Positions 9,817 to 18,698 of a DNA stretch of 64,000 nucleotides are shown here, piece by piece. Under the pieces are notes generated by a model that ran no database searches, was not told where the DNA came from, and was given only the letters and a program-made list of their open reading frames with translations. How positions within the stretch are numbered: the stretch's first letter is position 1; each line of letters begins with the position of its first letter. The translations under genes and the position numbers were made by a program. This DNA is from an uncultured Chiayiivirga sp. (GTDB lineage Bacteria; Pseudomonadota; Gammaproteobacteria; Xanthomonadales; Xanthomonadaceae), in NCBI GenBank assembly GCA_934525595.1, contig CAKSZJ010000001.1, positions 124,001-188,000 of the forward strand, written 5' to 3'.

Positions 9817-10553
9817 GCAGTGTGCTCCGGTGCAGCGTCGTCAGCTGCATCCAAGGGGAGGGAATCGATGGGTGTCGTGGTATCGGCGTCGTGCATCGGC
9901 AGGTCGACGGCCGCCGTGGCGATGACCGCGGGTGCGATCAGCACGTCGGTCGCATCCTGGAGCGATGGCTCGGGAGGCTCGGGGGCCGCGTGTTCGGGTT
10001 CGAAGGGAAGCTGGGGTTCGAGTTCGGCGAGGTCGCGCAGCTCCGACAGCGGCGGCAGCTCGTCCAGGCTCTTGAGGTTGAAATAGTCGAGGAAGGCCTT
10101 GGTGGTGCCGAGCAGGGCGGGGTGCCCCGGGACGTCGCGATGGCCGATGGTGCGGATCCATTCGCGTTCTTCCAGCGACTTGATGATGTTGCTGCTGACC
10201 GTGACACCGCGGATTTGCTCGATCTCGCCGCGCGTGATCGGTTGGCGATAGGCGATCAGCGCCAGGGTTTCCAGCGTGGCCCGGGTGTAGCGCTGCGGGC
10301 GCTCTGCCCACAGGCGCGCCACCCAGGGATGCACCTCGGTGCGCACCTGGAAGCGGAAGCCGCTGGCCACTTCCACCAGCTCCACACCGCGTTCGGCGCT
10401 GGCTTGGCGCAAGGTGTCCAGCGCGGTTTCGATCGCGCCCGGCGCGAGCGGCTCATCAAGGGTGAAGAGGCTCTGGAGATCGGCCAGCGTCAGCGGCCGG
10501 CTGGAGGCCAGCAGGGCCGCCTCCACGATGCGTTGGATCAGCGCCGGGTCCAT
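9813..10553 (-). CDS. scpB: Segregation and condensation protein B
   Basis: ScpB is the winged-helix kleisin-associated subunit that joins ScpA and the SMC dimer to form the bacterial condensin. Family features are IVEAALLASSRPLTLADL at the start, RYTRATLETLALIAYRQPITRGEIEQIRGV in the middle, and HPALLGTTKAFLDYFNLKSLDELPPL after it. A loose acidic/Pro-rich tail follows. Possible starts lie at 10553 and 10565 (overlapping the scpA stop); I prefer 10553, four bases after that stop, because it begins exactly at the conserved domain. The smc gene itself lies about 9 kb away on the other strand. Confidence 0.93.
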   Translation of the reverse strand: MDPALIQRIVEAALLASSRPLTLADLQSLFTLDEPLAPGAIETALDTLRQASAERGVELVEVASGFRFQVRTEVHPWVARLWAERPQRYTRATLETLALIAYRQPITRGEIEQIRGVTVSSNIIKSLEEREWIRTIGHRDVPGHPALLGTTKAFLDYFNLKSLDELPPLSELRDLAELEPQLPFEPEHAAPEPPEPSLQDATDVLIAPAVIATAAVDLPMHDADTTTPIDSLPLDAADDAAPEHTA

Positions 10554-10557
10554 CGTG

Positions 10558-11472
10558 TCATGCATCCTGGGTGGCGACTTCGCCGCCATCGGTGTCGGAA
10601 GTGGGCTCCGCGTCGATCGCTTCGCTTTCGCTGTCATCGATGGCGAGGGTGCGCAGGTAGATCGGTGCGAACTGGCCTTCCTGCACGATCTCCACGAGCT
10701 GTTCCTTGGCCAACTCCAGGATCGACAGGAAGGTGACCACCACGCCGAGCCGGCCTTCTTCGGGCTGGAACAGCGCCTGGAAATCGTGGAACTGGCCGTC
10801 GGCGATGCGTTCGAGCACCTGGCTCATGCGCTGGCGCACGCTCAGCGCCTCGCGCCGGATCGCGTGCCGGGTGAACAGTTCGGCGCGCTTGAGGACATCG
10901 ACCAGCGCCGCGAGCAGTTCGCGCATGTCCACCGCGGGCGGCTCGCGCTCGATCTTCAGTTCGGGCACGAAGGCGTGCACCGGTACGGTGTCGCGCTCCA
11001 CGCGGGGCAGGGCGTCGATGTCCTCGGCGGCCTTCTTGTAGCGCTCGTATTCCTGCAGGCGGCGCACCAGGTCGGCGCGCGGATCTTCTTCCTCGCCCTC
11101 GGTCGAGGGCGGGCGCGGCAGCAGCAGGCGCGACTTGATCTCGGCCAGGATCGCGGCCATCAGGAGGTATTCGGCCGCCAGTTCGAAGCGCAGGTCCTGC
11201 ATCACGCTGATGTATTCGACGTACTGCCGGGTGATCTCAGCCACGGGGATGTCGAGGATGTCGAGGTTCTGGCGGCGGATCAGATACAGCAGGAGGTCCA
11301 GCGGGCCTTCGAACGCCTCCAGGATCACTTCCAGCGCGTCGGGCGGAATGTAGAGATCCTGCGGCATCTGCAGCAGCGGCTGGCCGAGCACGAGTGCCAG
11401 CGGCATTTCCTGCTGCTGCGGAACGGATGCCATCGCTGGATGTGTGGCCGGTGCGGCCGTGGTTTCGGTCAT
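10558..11472 (-). CDS. scpA: Segregation and condensation protein A
   Basis: ScpA is the kleisin that bridges the two SMC heads. The 304-residue product has the N-terminal kleisin motif FEGPLDLLLYLIRRQNLDILDIPVAEIT and the middle region EYLLMAAILAEIKSRLLLP, followed by the C-terminal winged-helix part with FLSILELAKEQLVEI. The extra ~50 residues before the kleisin motif are variable in this family. It is the first gene of the scpA-scpB-rluB operon. A 147-base gap separates it from the upstream minus-strand YciO-type gene. Confidence 0.95.
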   Translation of the reverse strand: MTETTAAPATHPAMASVPQQQEMPLALVLGQPLLQMPQDLYIPPDALEVILEAFEGPLDLLLYLIRRQNLDILDIPVAEITRQYVEYISVMQDLRFELAAEYLLMAAILAEIKSRLLLPRPPSTEGEEEDPRADLVRRLQEYERYKKAAEDIDALPRVERDTVPVHAFVPELKIEREPPAVDMRELLAALVDVLKRAELFTRHAIRREALSVRQRMSQVLERIADGQFHDFQALFQPEEGRLGVVVTFLSILELAKEQLVEIVQEGQFAPIYLRTLAIDDSESEAIDAEPTSDTDGGEVATQDA

Positions 11473-11619
11473 GCGGCAATCCGGCCTCGCGGCCTGCCCG
11501 TGGAAATCGTGAGGTTGATCGTCGATCGCAGTAGTTGCTGCATGATTCGACGGAGTTCAAGCGCGGATACCGACGCCCCCTGGCGCGGCACGGCTGGCAC
11601 GGTCAACCGCCTCTCGCGG

Positions 11620-12237
11620 TCAGTCCAGCTCCAGTTCGACGAAACCCTGACGCGTGATCGTCGGCTCGTCGCCCGTCAAGTCAAGAACACTGGTCGGACC
11701 GGGCTGGCAATCCCCGGCATCGAGCATCAGGTCCACGTGGCGCAGCGAGCCTTCGGCTACCGCTTCGGCCTCGTGGTTGTCCAACGGTTCGTCAGGCAGC
11801 ACGAGACTGGTGGTCAGCAACGGTGATCCCACGGTGTCCAGCAGCACGCGCGTCACGGCGTTGTCCGGGATGCGGCACCCGATGGCGCGGCGCTTGGTCT
11901 GCTTGAGCCGGCGGGGAAGATCCGCGCCAGCGGGCAGAATGAAGGTGATCGGTCCGGGGGTCAGCGACTTGATGATGCGGAAGGCCCGGTCGTCGAGCTT
12001 GGACAGGCCTCCGATCTGGCTGATCGTGCTACAGAGTACGGTGAAAGGATGGCGCGTGTCCAGCGCCCGCAGCCGCAGCACGCGGTGTTCGGCGTCGAGC
12101 GCCTCGATCCCCCACATGAAGGAGTAGCCGGCGTCGGTGGGCGCGACGATCAATCCGCCGTCCGCAATGCAGCGCGCCGCCTGGTGGAGGGCGCGGGGCT
12201 GCGGGTTGACGGGATGGACTTCGAATCGTCCGCTCAT
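11620..12237 (-). CDS. YrdC/Sua5 superfamily protein, YciO type
   Basis: A 205-residue single YrdC domain. The RNA/nucleotide-binding core is visible: [17 protein letters not shown], then [22 protein letters not shown] and [12 protein letters not shown]. YrdC/Sua5 proteins make threonylcarbamoyl-AMP for the t6A modification of tRNA. Its length, its TDAGYSF motif and its position next to scpA point to the YciO subgroup rather than the essential TsaC, so a tRNA role is possible but not shown. The ATG at 12237 was chosen because the long upstream extension is not conserved-looking. It diverges from the yciI-like gene. Confidence 0.88.
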   Translation of the reverse strand: MSGRFEVHPVNPQPRALHQAARCIADGGLIVAPTDAGYSFMWGIEALDAEHRVLRLRALDTRHPFTVLCSTISQIGGLSKLDDRAFRIIKSLTPGPITFILPAGADLPRRLKQTKRRAIGCRIPDNAVTRVLLDTVGSPLLTTSLVLPDEPLDNHEAEAVAEGSLRHVDLMLDAGDCQPGPTSVLDLTGDEPTITRQGFVELELD

Positions 12238-12304
12238 GCGTGCTGGATCATGGAAGGGGCAAGCCCATATCATGCCGCTCTTTGGTACAGGGCGGAAAGC
12301 ATCG

Positions 12305-12604
12305 ATGTGGTACGCACTTCTTGCGCGCGACGTTCCGGACAGTCTCGAACGACGTCTGGCAGCCCGTCCGGCGCACCTGGAACGCCTGCACCGGCTGCGC
12401 GATGAGGGACGCCTGCTGCTGGCCGGGCCGCTGCCGGCGATCGATGCGGAAGATCCCGGCCCCGCAGGCTTTTCCGGCAGCCTGGTCGTGGCGGAGTTCG
12501 CCAGCCTGGAAGACGCGCGCACCTGGGCCGATGCCGACCCGTATCTCGCCAACGGTGTTTACATGGATGTCGAAGTGCATCCCTTCCTCAAGGTACTTCC
12601 ATGA
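12305..12604 (+). CDS. YciI family protein
   Basis: A 99-residue ferredoxin-like alpha/beta protein of the YciI family, recognised from [28 protein letters not shown], the [10 protein letters not shown] strand, and the [22 protein letters not shown] region. Family members are small, possibly catalytic through a His/Asp pair, with no settled role. GGAAAG just upstream favours the ATG at 12305 over a start further up. Its stop overlaps the next gene by four bases (ATGA), pairing it with the parvulin lipoprotein. Confidence 0.88.
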   Translation: MWYALLARDVPDSLERRLAARPAHLERLHRLRDEGRLLLAGPLPAIDAEDPGPAGFSGSLVVAEFASLEDARTWADADPYLANGVYMDVEVHPFLKVLP

Positions 12605-13452
12605 ACCACCTTTCCCGTCATTTCGTCCGCCTGGCTGGTTTCGCCACACTTGCGTTTCTGGCGGCCTGCACTTCGCGGGAGCCTTCCGTCGCAAGCCACG
12701 CCGAGGCCGAGAAGGCCTTGCGTTTTGCGCCGGAGAACGCCGTGGTGATTACCGTCAACGGTGAGGCGATCAGCGAGGCCATGTTGACCCGCTTCGCACG
12801 CGGGCGCGGGCTGGATCTGGAGGATGCCGCGCAGCGCCAGCAGGCACTCGACCTGGTGCTTGAAACCCTGCTTCTGGCGCAGGATGCGATCGCCGAGGGT
12901 TTCCTGTCACGTCCGGACCTGCGTACGGAACTCGATTTGGCTCGCATCCAGGTGCTGGCGGCGCGCAACCTGGCCGACGCACGTGCCGGCATGAATCTGA
13001 GCGACGAGCAGTTGCGCGAGTTCTATACCGAAGTCACCGCCCGCACCGGTACCCAGGAACTGCACCTGCGCAACGTCCTGTTTGCCGACGAAGCCAGCGC
13101 CGTTGCGGCAGCAGCGCAAGCGGCGGCCAGCCCCGACTTTGCGACGTGGATGAGGGGAATGGAGGGCAGGGCGGATGTACAGGTACGCGATCTGGGATGG
13201 GCCAATCCCACCCAGTTGCCGCCGGAATTGGCGCAGGCGGCCAACGCGCTGGCCGATGGCGCGGTGAGCCCGACGCCGGTACAAACCCGTTTTGGCTGGC
13301 ATGTATTCCAGCGCGTGGCCTCGCGCCCCTTCACCCCGCCGGCATTCGAGGATGTGCGTGACGGCATCCGCAAGCAGGCCGGCGACAAGCATCTGGAGGA
13401 AAAGATTGCCGTATTGCGTGCCAGGGCGAAAATCAGCCCCGACAGACAATAG
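12601..13452 (+). CDS. Parvulin-type peptidyl-prolyl isomerase lipoprotein (SurA/PpiC-like)
   Basis: A 283-residue precursor with a lipoprotein signal peptide and lipobox LAAC (Cys23). After a SurA-like N-terminal helical part, residues about 145-245 form a parvulin domain: [33 protein letters not shown], and the closing [11 protein letters not shown]. It probably helps outer-membrane or periplasmic proteins fold. It is translationally coupled to the yciI-like gene. The next gene is convergent. Confidence 0.9.
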   Translation: MNHLSRHFVRLAGFATLAFLAACTSREPSVASHAEAEKALRFAPENAVVITVNGEAISEAMLTRFARGRGLDLEDAAQRQQALDLVLETLLLAQDAIAEGFLSRPDLRTELDLARIQVLAARNLADARAGMNLSDEQLREFYTEVTARTGTQELHLRNVLFADEASAVAAAAQAAASPDFATWMRGMEGRADVQVRDLGWANPTQLPPELAQAANALADGAVSPTPVQTRFGWHVFQRVASRPFTPPAFEDVRDGIRKQAGDKHLEEKIAVLRARAKISPDRQ

Positions 13453-13678
13453 GAAACCTCGAAAATCCGTTCCTTCTCATCGTTCCCGCGAAGTTGACTT
13501 GCTCGTGGCAACGGGAATCCGGCCCATCCAGCGTCTTCTGCTTTCCAGCACGTCGGACCGCCAGTGTCTCCCCAGAACGAGAGGAGTGGGGGGGCGAGCT
13601 ACCTTGGCGAAGTTTTCTCGTCGGTATCAAGTGAATCCGTTGACCGACGTTGCACTTGCCTTGGCCCCTGTTTCGGGG

Positions 13679-15634
13679 TCATGGACCCAGGAAGTTCTGT
13701 CTGATCGCAGCCAGCAAGGGATCACGCTGGCCGACGACTTCCGCAGGAAGGTGGCCCTGGCTGAGTGTCCAGATGATCACGGCGCCGAATCCGGCATTTC
13801 GGGCATGAACGGCCTTGGAGGGGATTGAAACAATGGGATCTTCGTAGGTCACCAGGTTGCAGTTCATCGGCCCGCGCTGGGTTGTCGAGTGCAGGTACCG
13901 CATGCCGATCGAATCATGCTCGACCGTCATCACCGGAAGATAACTGGTGACGATGTTGCGGTAGCTCATGGTGCCGTCACTGGCAATCAGGTTGGCAGGC
14001 GTCACTGGCAGGCGCGGCGCTTCCACGTCCCGGTAACAATTGCCGAAAAACCCGAAACCCACGCCGAGCGTGCCGGCCGGCACCCCGACACCCTGATAAT
14101 ACTGCATGCTGGACGACACGGAGCTGGGCGTATTGGGACCATGCCCGGTGAGTGGCGATGAAAACCAGCTGTGCCAGCCCTCGTAAGCGGCTGCCATGTC
14201 GTAGCTCATCACGTTGATCCGATCCAGGTAGGGCGCGATGGCCTGCAGGAAGACCGCCTCACCCGTCGGGCGCGGGTTCCATTCCAGGTTGGTGTTGATC
14301 CATTCCACCGGCAAGATCAGCAACAGGTCCGGGCGCGCGGCGCGCAGAGCCTGCGCCAGGGCGAGCAGATTGGCGTGATCCTGGGTTTCGATGGGTTCCC
14401 AATCCAGATCCAGCCCGTCGGCACCGAACTGATCCACCACGGCGAGCAGGTTGGCAACGAAGGCGGTGCGTCGTGCCGGTGCGGTCGCACTGCGCCAGCC
14501 ATCAATCTCGCCGTCGCCACCCACCATCAATACCGATTTGCGCGAAGCGGCATGTGCCGCATTCACCGCCTGCTGCGCCCAGATCGGCCCGTTCACGGCG
14601 TCGATGTCGAAGTGCGTGGAAAGCGTGGCGTCGGCGTTGGGAATGATGCGCCCGATCATCAGATGCGTCAGCCCGTTGAAGTCGATCTGTGCCGGGGTTT
14701 GCAGGCTGCGCTCATAGCCCACGTAATAGCCCATCACCCAGCGGCTCGACGCCGATGTGCCGCCCTCGAAACCATCGTCGAACAGTGGCGGCACCGGTGC
14801 CGGCGCATCGCCGGCGATGAAGTTCCATATTGCGGTGGCCGCGCTTTGTGCCGCTGCCGCGCCATTGCCCCAGATCGCATGCCCCAGCCCGTCCACCGCG
14901 CACCAGTTCACCCGGCGGGTACAGCCATTGAAGGCCACGCAGGGCGCAGGGGGAAAGGTCACGGTCGCGTTCGTGCAGCCGTGCGTGGCTTTGTAATTTT
15001 CCAGCACGGCCAATCCGTTGGCGTAGGACACGCCGCCACTGTTGTCGTTCTTGCCCCATACCAGGATGGCCGGCGGCAGCGCGCAGTCCACGCCGCCGTT
15101 GCCGGTGTAGCCAAAATCGCCGTCCACCGGATACAGCGTGCCCGAGTGGATGCCGAGGCCACGAATCACGTTGCGCCCGAGCCGGCACCCCAACGCATTG
15201 GCCATCGTGGCACCGCCACTGAAGCCCACCAGATAGACGCGTGTTTTGTCGATGCCAAGTTCCGCGTGCAACGCGGCGATGAGTTGCTGCACGAACTGGC
15301 CTTCATGGGCACGCCCGGCGTTGCTCCAATATTCGAACGCCCCATCTTTTGATTTGGGGTACACGAATACCGCCTTGCCGGCAACCTGACTTGCAGCGGT
15401 TTCCAGCGGCAAGGCGTTGCGCATCCCGGCACTGTTGCCGCCATCGCCGTGCAACGAGATCACCAGCGGCAGCGCGCCGGGCGGCAGCGTGGAAGGGCGC
15501 GCGAGCAGATAGTTGCGCGAGACGCCGGACACCGTCATGGCGCGGGTTTCGGTGGTGTATTGGGCCTGCGCTGCGCTCGGCACAAGCCCGGCCAAGAGCG
15601 CCAGCAGCGACAACAGTGCGTTGATCGGATTCAT
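13679..15634 (-). CDS. Secreted fusion of a CE1/PHB-depolymerase-like esterase and a GH18 chitinase-like domain
   Basis: A 651-residue secreted protein with a signal peptide (residues 1-24, cleavage near AQA/QY). Residues ~30-275 are an alpha/beta-hydrolase of the LpqC/feruloyl-esterase/PHB-depolymerase type, with LHGDGGNSAGM as oxyanion loop and the nucleophile Ser139 in GFSGG. A linker carrying LFDDGFEGG follows. Residues ~310-651 are a glycoside hydrolase family 18 barrel: VLMVGGDGE and the catalytic DGLDLDWE, with Glu413 as the acid/base. GH18 enzymes cleave chitin or GlcNAc polymers; the esterase could remove acyl groups from the same polymer. The start at 15634 coincides with the signal peptide. 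It diverges from the delta-60 gene. Confidence 0.85.
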   Translation of the reverse strand: MNPINALLSLLALLAGLVPSAAQAQYTTETRAMTVSGVSRNYLLARPSTLPPGALPLVISLHGDGGNSAGMRNALPLETAASQVAGKAVFVYPKSKDGAFEYWSNAGRAHEGQFVQQLIAALHAELGIDKTRVYLVGFSGGATMANALGCRLGRNVIRGLGIHSGTLYPVDGDFGYTGNGGVDCALPPAILVWGKNDNSGGVSYANGLAVLENYKATHGCTNATVTFPPAPCVAFNGCTRRVNWCAVDGLGHAIWGNGAAAAQSAATAIWNFIAGDAPAPVPPLFDDGFEGGTSASSRWVMGYYVGYERSLQTPAQIDFNGLTHLMIGRIIPNADATLSTHFDIDAVNGPIWAQQAVNAAHAASRKSVLMVGGDGEIDGWRSATAPARRTAFVANLLAVVDQFGADGLDLDWEPIETQDHANLLALAQALRAARPDLLLILPVEWINTNLEWNPRPTGEAVFLQAIAPYLDRINVMSYDMAAAYEGWHSWFSSPLTGHGPNTPSSVSSSMQYYQGVGVPAGTLGVGFGFFGNCYRDVEAPRLPVTPANLIASDGTMSYRNIVTSYLPVMTVEHDSIGMRYLHSTTQRGPMNCNLVTYEDPIVSIPSKAVHARNAGFGAVIIWTLSQGHLPAEVVGQRDPLLAAIRQNFLGP

Positions 15635-15827
15635 GTCGGGTCCATCCAGGGGTTTCCTCGGGATACGGCAAAACCGGTCGTACGTGGTCATCCGCTCACA
15701 GCGCGGCGCGCCCGGTGTGGTCGTGTCCACGCACAAGGAGATTTTGCGTATCCCTGCACGAGACGCCGGTGTCCATATCGGGTTCACCGTACCCAGCCCC
15801 TTATCACACTCCACGGAGACAGCAACA

Positions 15828-17381
15828 ATGCGCACTTTCAATCTTTGGGCACTCGGCCTTGCCTTATTCATGGCCGCGTACGGCAGCGGACTCGCCAAGA
15901 GTCCCGGCTATACGGATGATGGCCTGCGCGTTGCCGAGTCAGACGCCGACATGGTCGCCGGCGCCGCTGCCGACATCGGCATCAACGCCGTGGAAACCGA
16001 GTGGAGCAAGGCATATTGGCCGAACGGCGCGGACCAAGAAGAAGAGGCGCTGGCCGTTGCCAGTGGTTGGAGCGCGGGGTTGCCGCCTGCCGGTGCTTTT
16101 TCCTATTTTTCCTACACCCTCGCGAAGCAGGGACGCAATGCCATGGTCTTGAAGTTGAACGACGCAGGTACACCCATCTCTTCCTTCGGAACGGCTGGCT
16201 GGAGGCAAATCACGTTGCCATCCAGCTGGATCTCGCTGAACAACGCCACCTTTGGCGCCAATAGTGCGCTTCTCGGAAGAGACTACAAGCGCGCCTACTT
16301 CGTCGGTTCAGTGCTTCGCGGTACCGCTCCGAACCGCCATACGGACATGGGCGTGTTGTGCTTCGACTTCACCGTCAGCGATGGCCGCTGCGCTGGGTGG
16401 CCCAGCAGTTCGGTCAGCTATGTCGGCTTTGACCATGGAGGTTCTAACTACGACTGGGGAGACGTGATCGCCTTTGATCCGGATGGCTACATTTATGTGG
16501 CCGGTGTGGTCACCAATGCCCAGGGAACCGCTGTCGGGGTGGCGCGATTGCACGCGGCAAGCGGCGCGCTCGACACCAGCTTCAATGGCACGGGCAAACG
16601 CTCGTATGTCTTCAATTATGCCTCCAATGGCGGGGCGTACGCGCCCAAGGTGACCTCGGTGGCGTTCGCCCCCGCCGGTTCGCCGGGCGGCAAGTTCCTG
16701 TACGTGGGTGGGTCATTCCAGTCCAGCAACGGGTCTCGTGACGGCTTTGTGTTGCAGGTCGCCCCAGCAAGCGCGGCATATCGCATGAAGCAAATCCTTT
16801 ACGAAAATGACAACCCTTTCTATATGAGTGATGAGGTCACCGCGCTCACCGTGCTGGCGGACGGCAAGGTGGCCTTTGCCGGCTGGTCGGAAACCGATTC
16901 GAGCAATTTCCCGGCGTTGCTGCTCGGGCGTATCCAGCCAGATTTCTTCTACGATTCGACGTTTTGCGGATACGGCGTGTGCGCGTACGCGCAAAACGGC
17001 TCGCTGCTTGTCAGCCAGGTACGGAATATCCGCCCATCCGCGATCGGTGAGCGCCAGCCCAGTGGCGATCTGGTCATCGCACTGAATGGAGAGCAGAGGG
17101 TCAATGCCCCTCTTGGCCCTTACACGGCGCGGCAGCGCTTGCAGGTATGGAACCCGTCTGGCACCTCGTACCGTTTCGGCACGGATCTTTCCTACTTCGC
17201 TACGCCCGGCCACTTCGAGAACGCCTGGGCGGCGGGGATGGAGGTTGACGGCAGTGCCGTGTTGCTGTCGGGCTGGCGGCGTTACGGCGATACCGATACC
17301 GACGTTACGGTCTCAAGCCTGTTGATCACCGATCCGCCTCCCTCGGTGTCGATCTTCAAGGATGGGTTTGAAGGGATGTGA
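15828..17381 (+). CDS. Secreted delta-60-repeat protein with C-terminal FxDGFEG motif
   Basis: A 517-residue precursor with a signal peptide (about residues 1-23). Several beta-propeller-like segments match the delta-60 repeat pattern, in which a strand is followed by a DTSFxGTG-type turn: KLNDAGTPISSFGTAG, RLHAASGALDTSFNGTG, and RIQPDFFYDSTFCGYG. The protein ends in SIFKDGFEGM. Its role is unknown; such repeats are found in large exported proteins. CGGAG upstream supports the ATG at 15828. Codon use is less GC3-biased than in the core genes around it, in keeping with accessory origin. The stop overlaps the next start (GTGA). Confidence 0.75.
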   Translation: MRTFNLWALGLALFMAAYGSGLAKSPGYTDDGLRVAESDADMVAGAAADIGINAVETEWSKAYWPNGADQEEEALAVASGWSAGLPPAGAFSYFSYTLAKQGRNAMVLKLNDAGTPISSFGTAGWRQITLPSSWISLNNATFGANSALLGRDYKRAYFVGSVLRGTAPNRHTDMGVLCFDFTVSDGRCAGWPSSSVSYVGFDHGGSNYDWGDVIAFDPDGYIYVAGVVTNAQGTAVGVARLHAASGALDTSFNGTGKRSYVFNYASNGGAYAPKVTSVAFAPAGSPGGKFLYVGGSFQSSNGSRDGFVLQVAPASAAYRMKQILYENDNPFYMSDEVTALTVLADGKVAFAGWSETDSSNFPALLLGRIQPDFFYDSTFCGYGVCAYAQNGSLLVSQVRNIRPSAIGERQPSGDLVIALNGEQRVNAPLGPYTARQRLQVWNPSGTSYRFGTDLSYFATPGHFENAWAAGMEVDGSAVLLSGWRRYGDTDTDVTVSSLLITDPPPSVSIFKDGFEGM

Positions 17382-18481
17382 GGGTGGCAGCGTGCGCGCC
17401 CGAGCGCCAGGAGCGGATACTTACGACGATCGCGGCGGCGGCCGATGGCCTGTATCTCAAGACCATGAGGCGCGGGCTGGACCAGGTCGAACGCATGGAT
17501 TACCTCAGCGGCGAGCGCGCCCCCGTTTCGCTGCCCGAACCGGGCGCCATCCATCTGTTACGCACCGATCCGCGGCGCGCCGGAGCGCTCATTTCGCTGG
17601 AAGGCTGGACCTTGCCGCGTACCGTCTATCGCTTCGACGGGGTCGGGCTTTCCGATATCGGCCTTGGCGACCTGGACGCCCCCGCATATCCGGAGCTGAT
17701 GACCGAACACATCGACGCCATCAGCGCCGACGGGACGGCGGTTCCGCTGAGCATCGTGCGTCGTCGCGATCTGGCGCTGGACGGTTCGGCGCTGGCGCTG
17801 GTGGAGGGCTACGGCGGCTATGGCATCAGCATCCAGCCGTTTTTCATGCCGCTGCTGCTGGAATGGCCGCAGGCCGGGCACGTGAGCGCGGTCTGCCACG
17901 TGCGCGGCGGTGGCGAGAGCGGCGATGGCTGGCGGATTGCCGGAAGCGGTCCCAACAAGCAGCGTGGAATCGAGGATTTCACCGCCTGTGCCCGCACCTT
18001 GCACGAGCGCGGCTACAGCAGCCCGCAGCGCACCGCGGGCATGAGCGCCAGCATGGGAGGGGTGCTGGCCGGAGGAGCCTACGTCTCGGCACCCGAGGCG
18101 TGGGGCGCCATGGTCATTACGGCAGGAGTGCTCAACCCCGTTCGCCTGCTGGCCTCCAAGAACGGTGCCAACCAGATCGATGAACTGGGCGATCCGCGCA
18201 CCGAGGCGGGCATGCGCCAGCTGCTCGCAATGGATCCATACCAGGGACTGCGCGCCGATCAGGCATATCCGCCGCTCCTGCTGGTCACCGGTTTGAACGA
18301 CCAGCGGGTGGCGCCGTGGCACAGCGGCAAGTTCGGTGCCCGCGTCCTGGCGGTGGCGCCCCGGACGCTCGTGTGGTTCCGTACCGATTCGGATACCGGA
18401 CATTTCACCACCAACGCCAATGCAATGGCCCGCGAGTTCGCCGACGTGTACGGCTTTCTGGAGACCACGCTGGCTCGATGA
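17378..18481 (+). CDS. Prolyl oligopeptidase family protein (S9), N-terminally truncated
   Basis: A 367-residue protein matching the C-terminal half of S9A peptidases. Residues 1-~130 resemble the end of the beta-propeller (SADGTAVPLSIVRR is the usual junction); the hydrolase domain follows (LVEGYGGYGISIQPFF, CHVRGGGESG). The catalytic triad can be placed at Ser225 (in SASMGG, where GGSNGG is usual), Asp308 (NDQRV) and His342 (TGHFT). Full-length relatives have about 700 residues, so some 330 residues of propeller are missing. There is no signal peptide. It starts with GTG overlapping the preceding stop. It may be an inactive remnant or an unshielded hydrolase. Confidence 0.75.
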   Translation: MRVAACAPERQERILTTIAAAADGLYLKTMRRGLDQVERMDYLSGERAPVSLPEPGAIHLLRTDPRRAGALISLEGWTLPRTVYRFDGVGLSDIGLGDLDAPAYPELMTEHIDAISADGTAVPLSIVRRRDLALDGSALALVEGYGGYGISIQPFFMPLLLEWPQAGHVSAVCHVRGGGESGDGWRIAGSGPNKQRGIEDFTACARTLHERGYSSPQRTAGMSASMGGVLAGGAYVSAPEAWGAMVITAGVLNPVRLLASKNGANQIDELGDPRTEAGMRQLLAMDPYQGLRADQAYPPLLLVTGLNDQRVAPWHSGKFGARVLAVAPRTLVWFRTDSDTGHFTTNANAMAREFADVYGFLETTLAR

Positions 18482-18648
18482 GGGCAAGGGGGCCTGATCG
18501 CGGCAGGCGGGCGGAGAGGCCCGCATCGCTGAACCGTCCCGTAGTTCAGCGCCGCGCGCCGCGCTCCGCGCTCCGCGGCGCGTGGCGCGCCGGAGTCGCG
18601 GTGCGGATGCGCTGCGGCGCGGGCCGGGCACCACCCGTAGGGCACCGG

Positions 18649-18654
18649 TATACT
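18649..18654 (+). promoter_or_regulatory. Candidate -10 box for smc
   Basis: TATACT, preceded by CCGG, lies 44 bases before the smc start. It resembles the other -10 boxes in the window (TAGAAT, TAGGAT, TATCCT). No clear -35 is visible. Confidence 0.4.
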
Positions 18655-18698
18655 GCGCCGCTGCCCATCGCCGTGCCCCATCGGAACCTCGCCACCGC

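Noticed and set aside
13453..13678. Possible terminator or small gene between the parvulin and GH18 genes
   Set aside because: Only a six-base TTCCCG/CGGGAA pair with a long loop was seen; nothing supportable.
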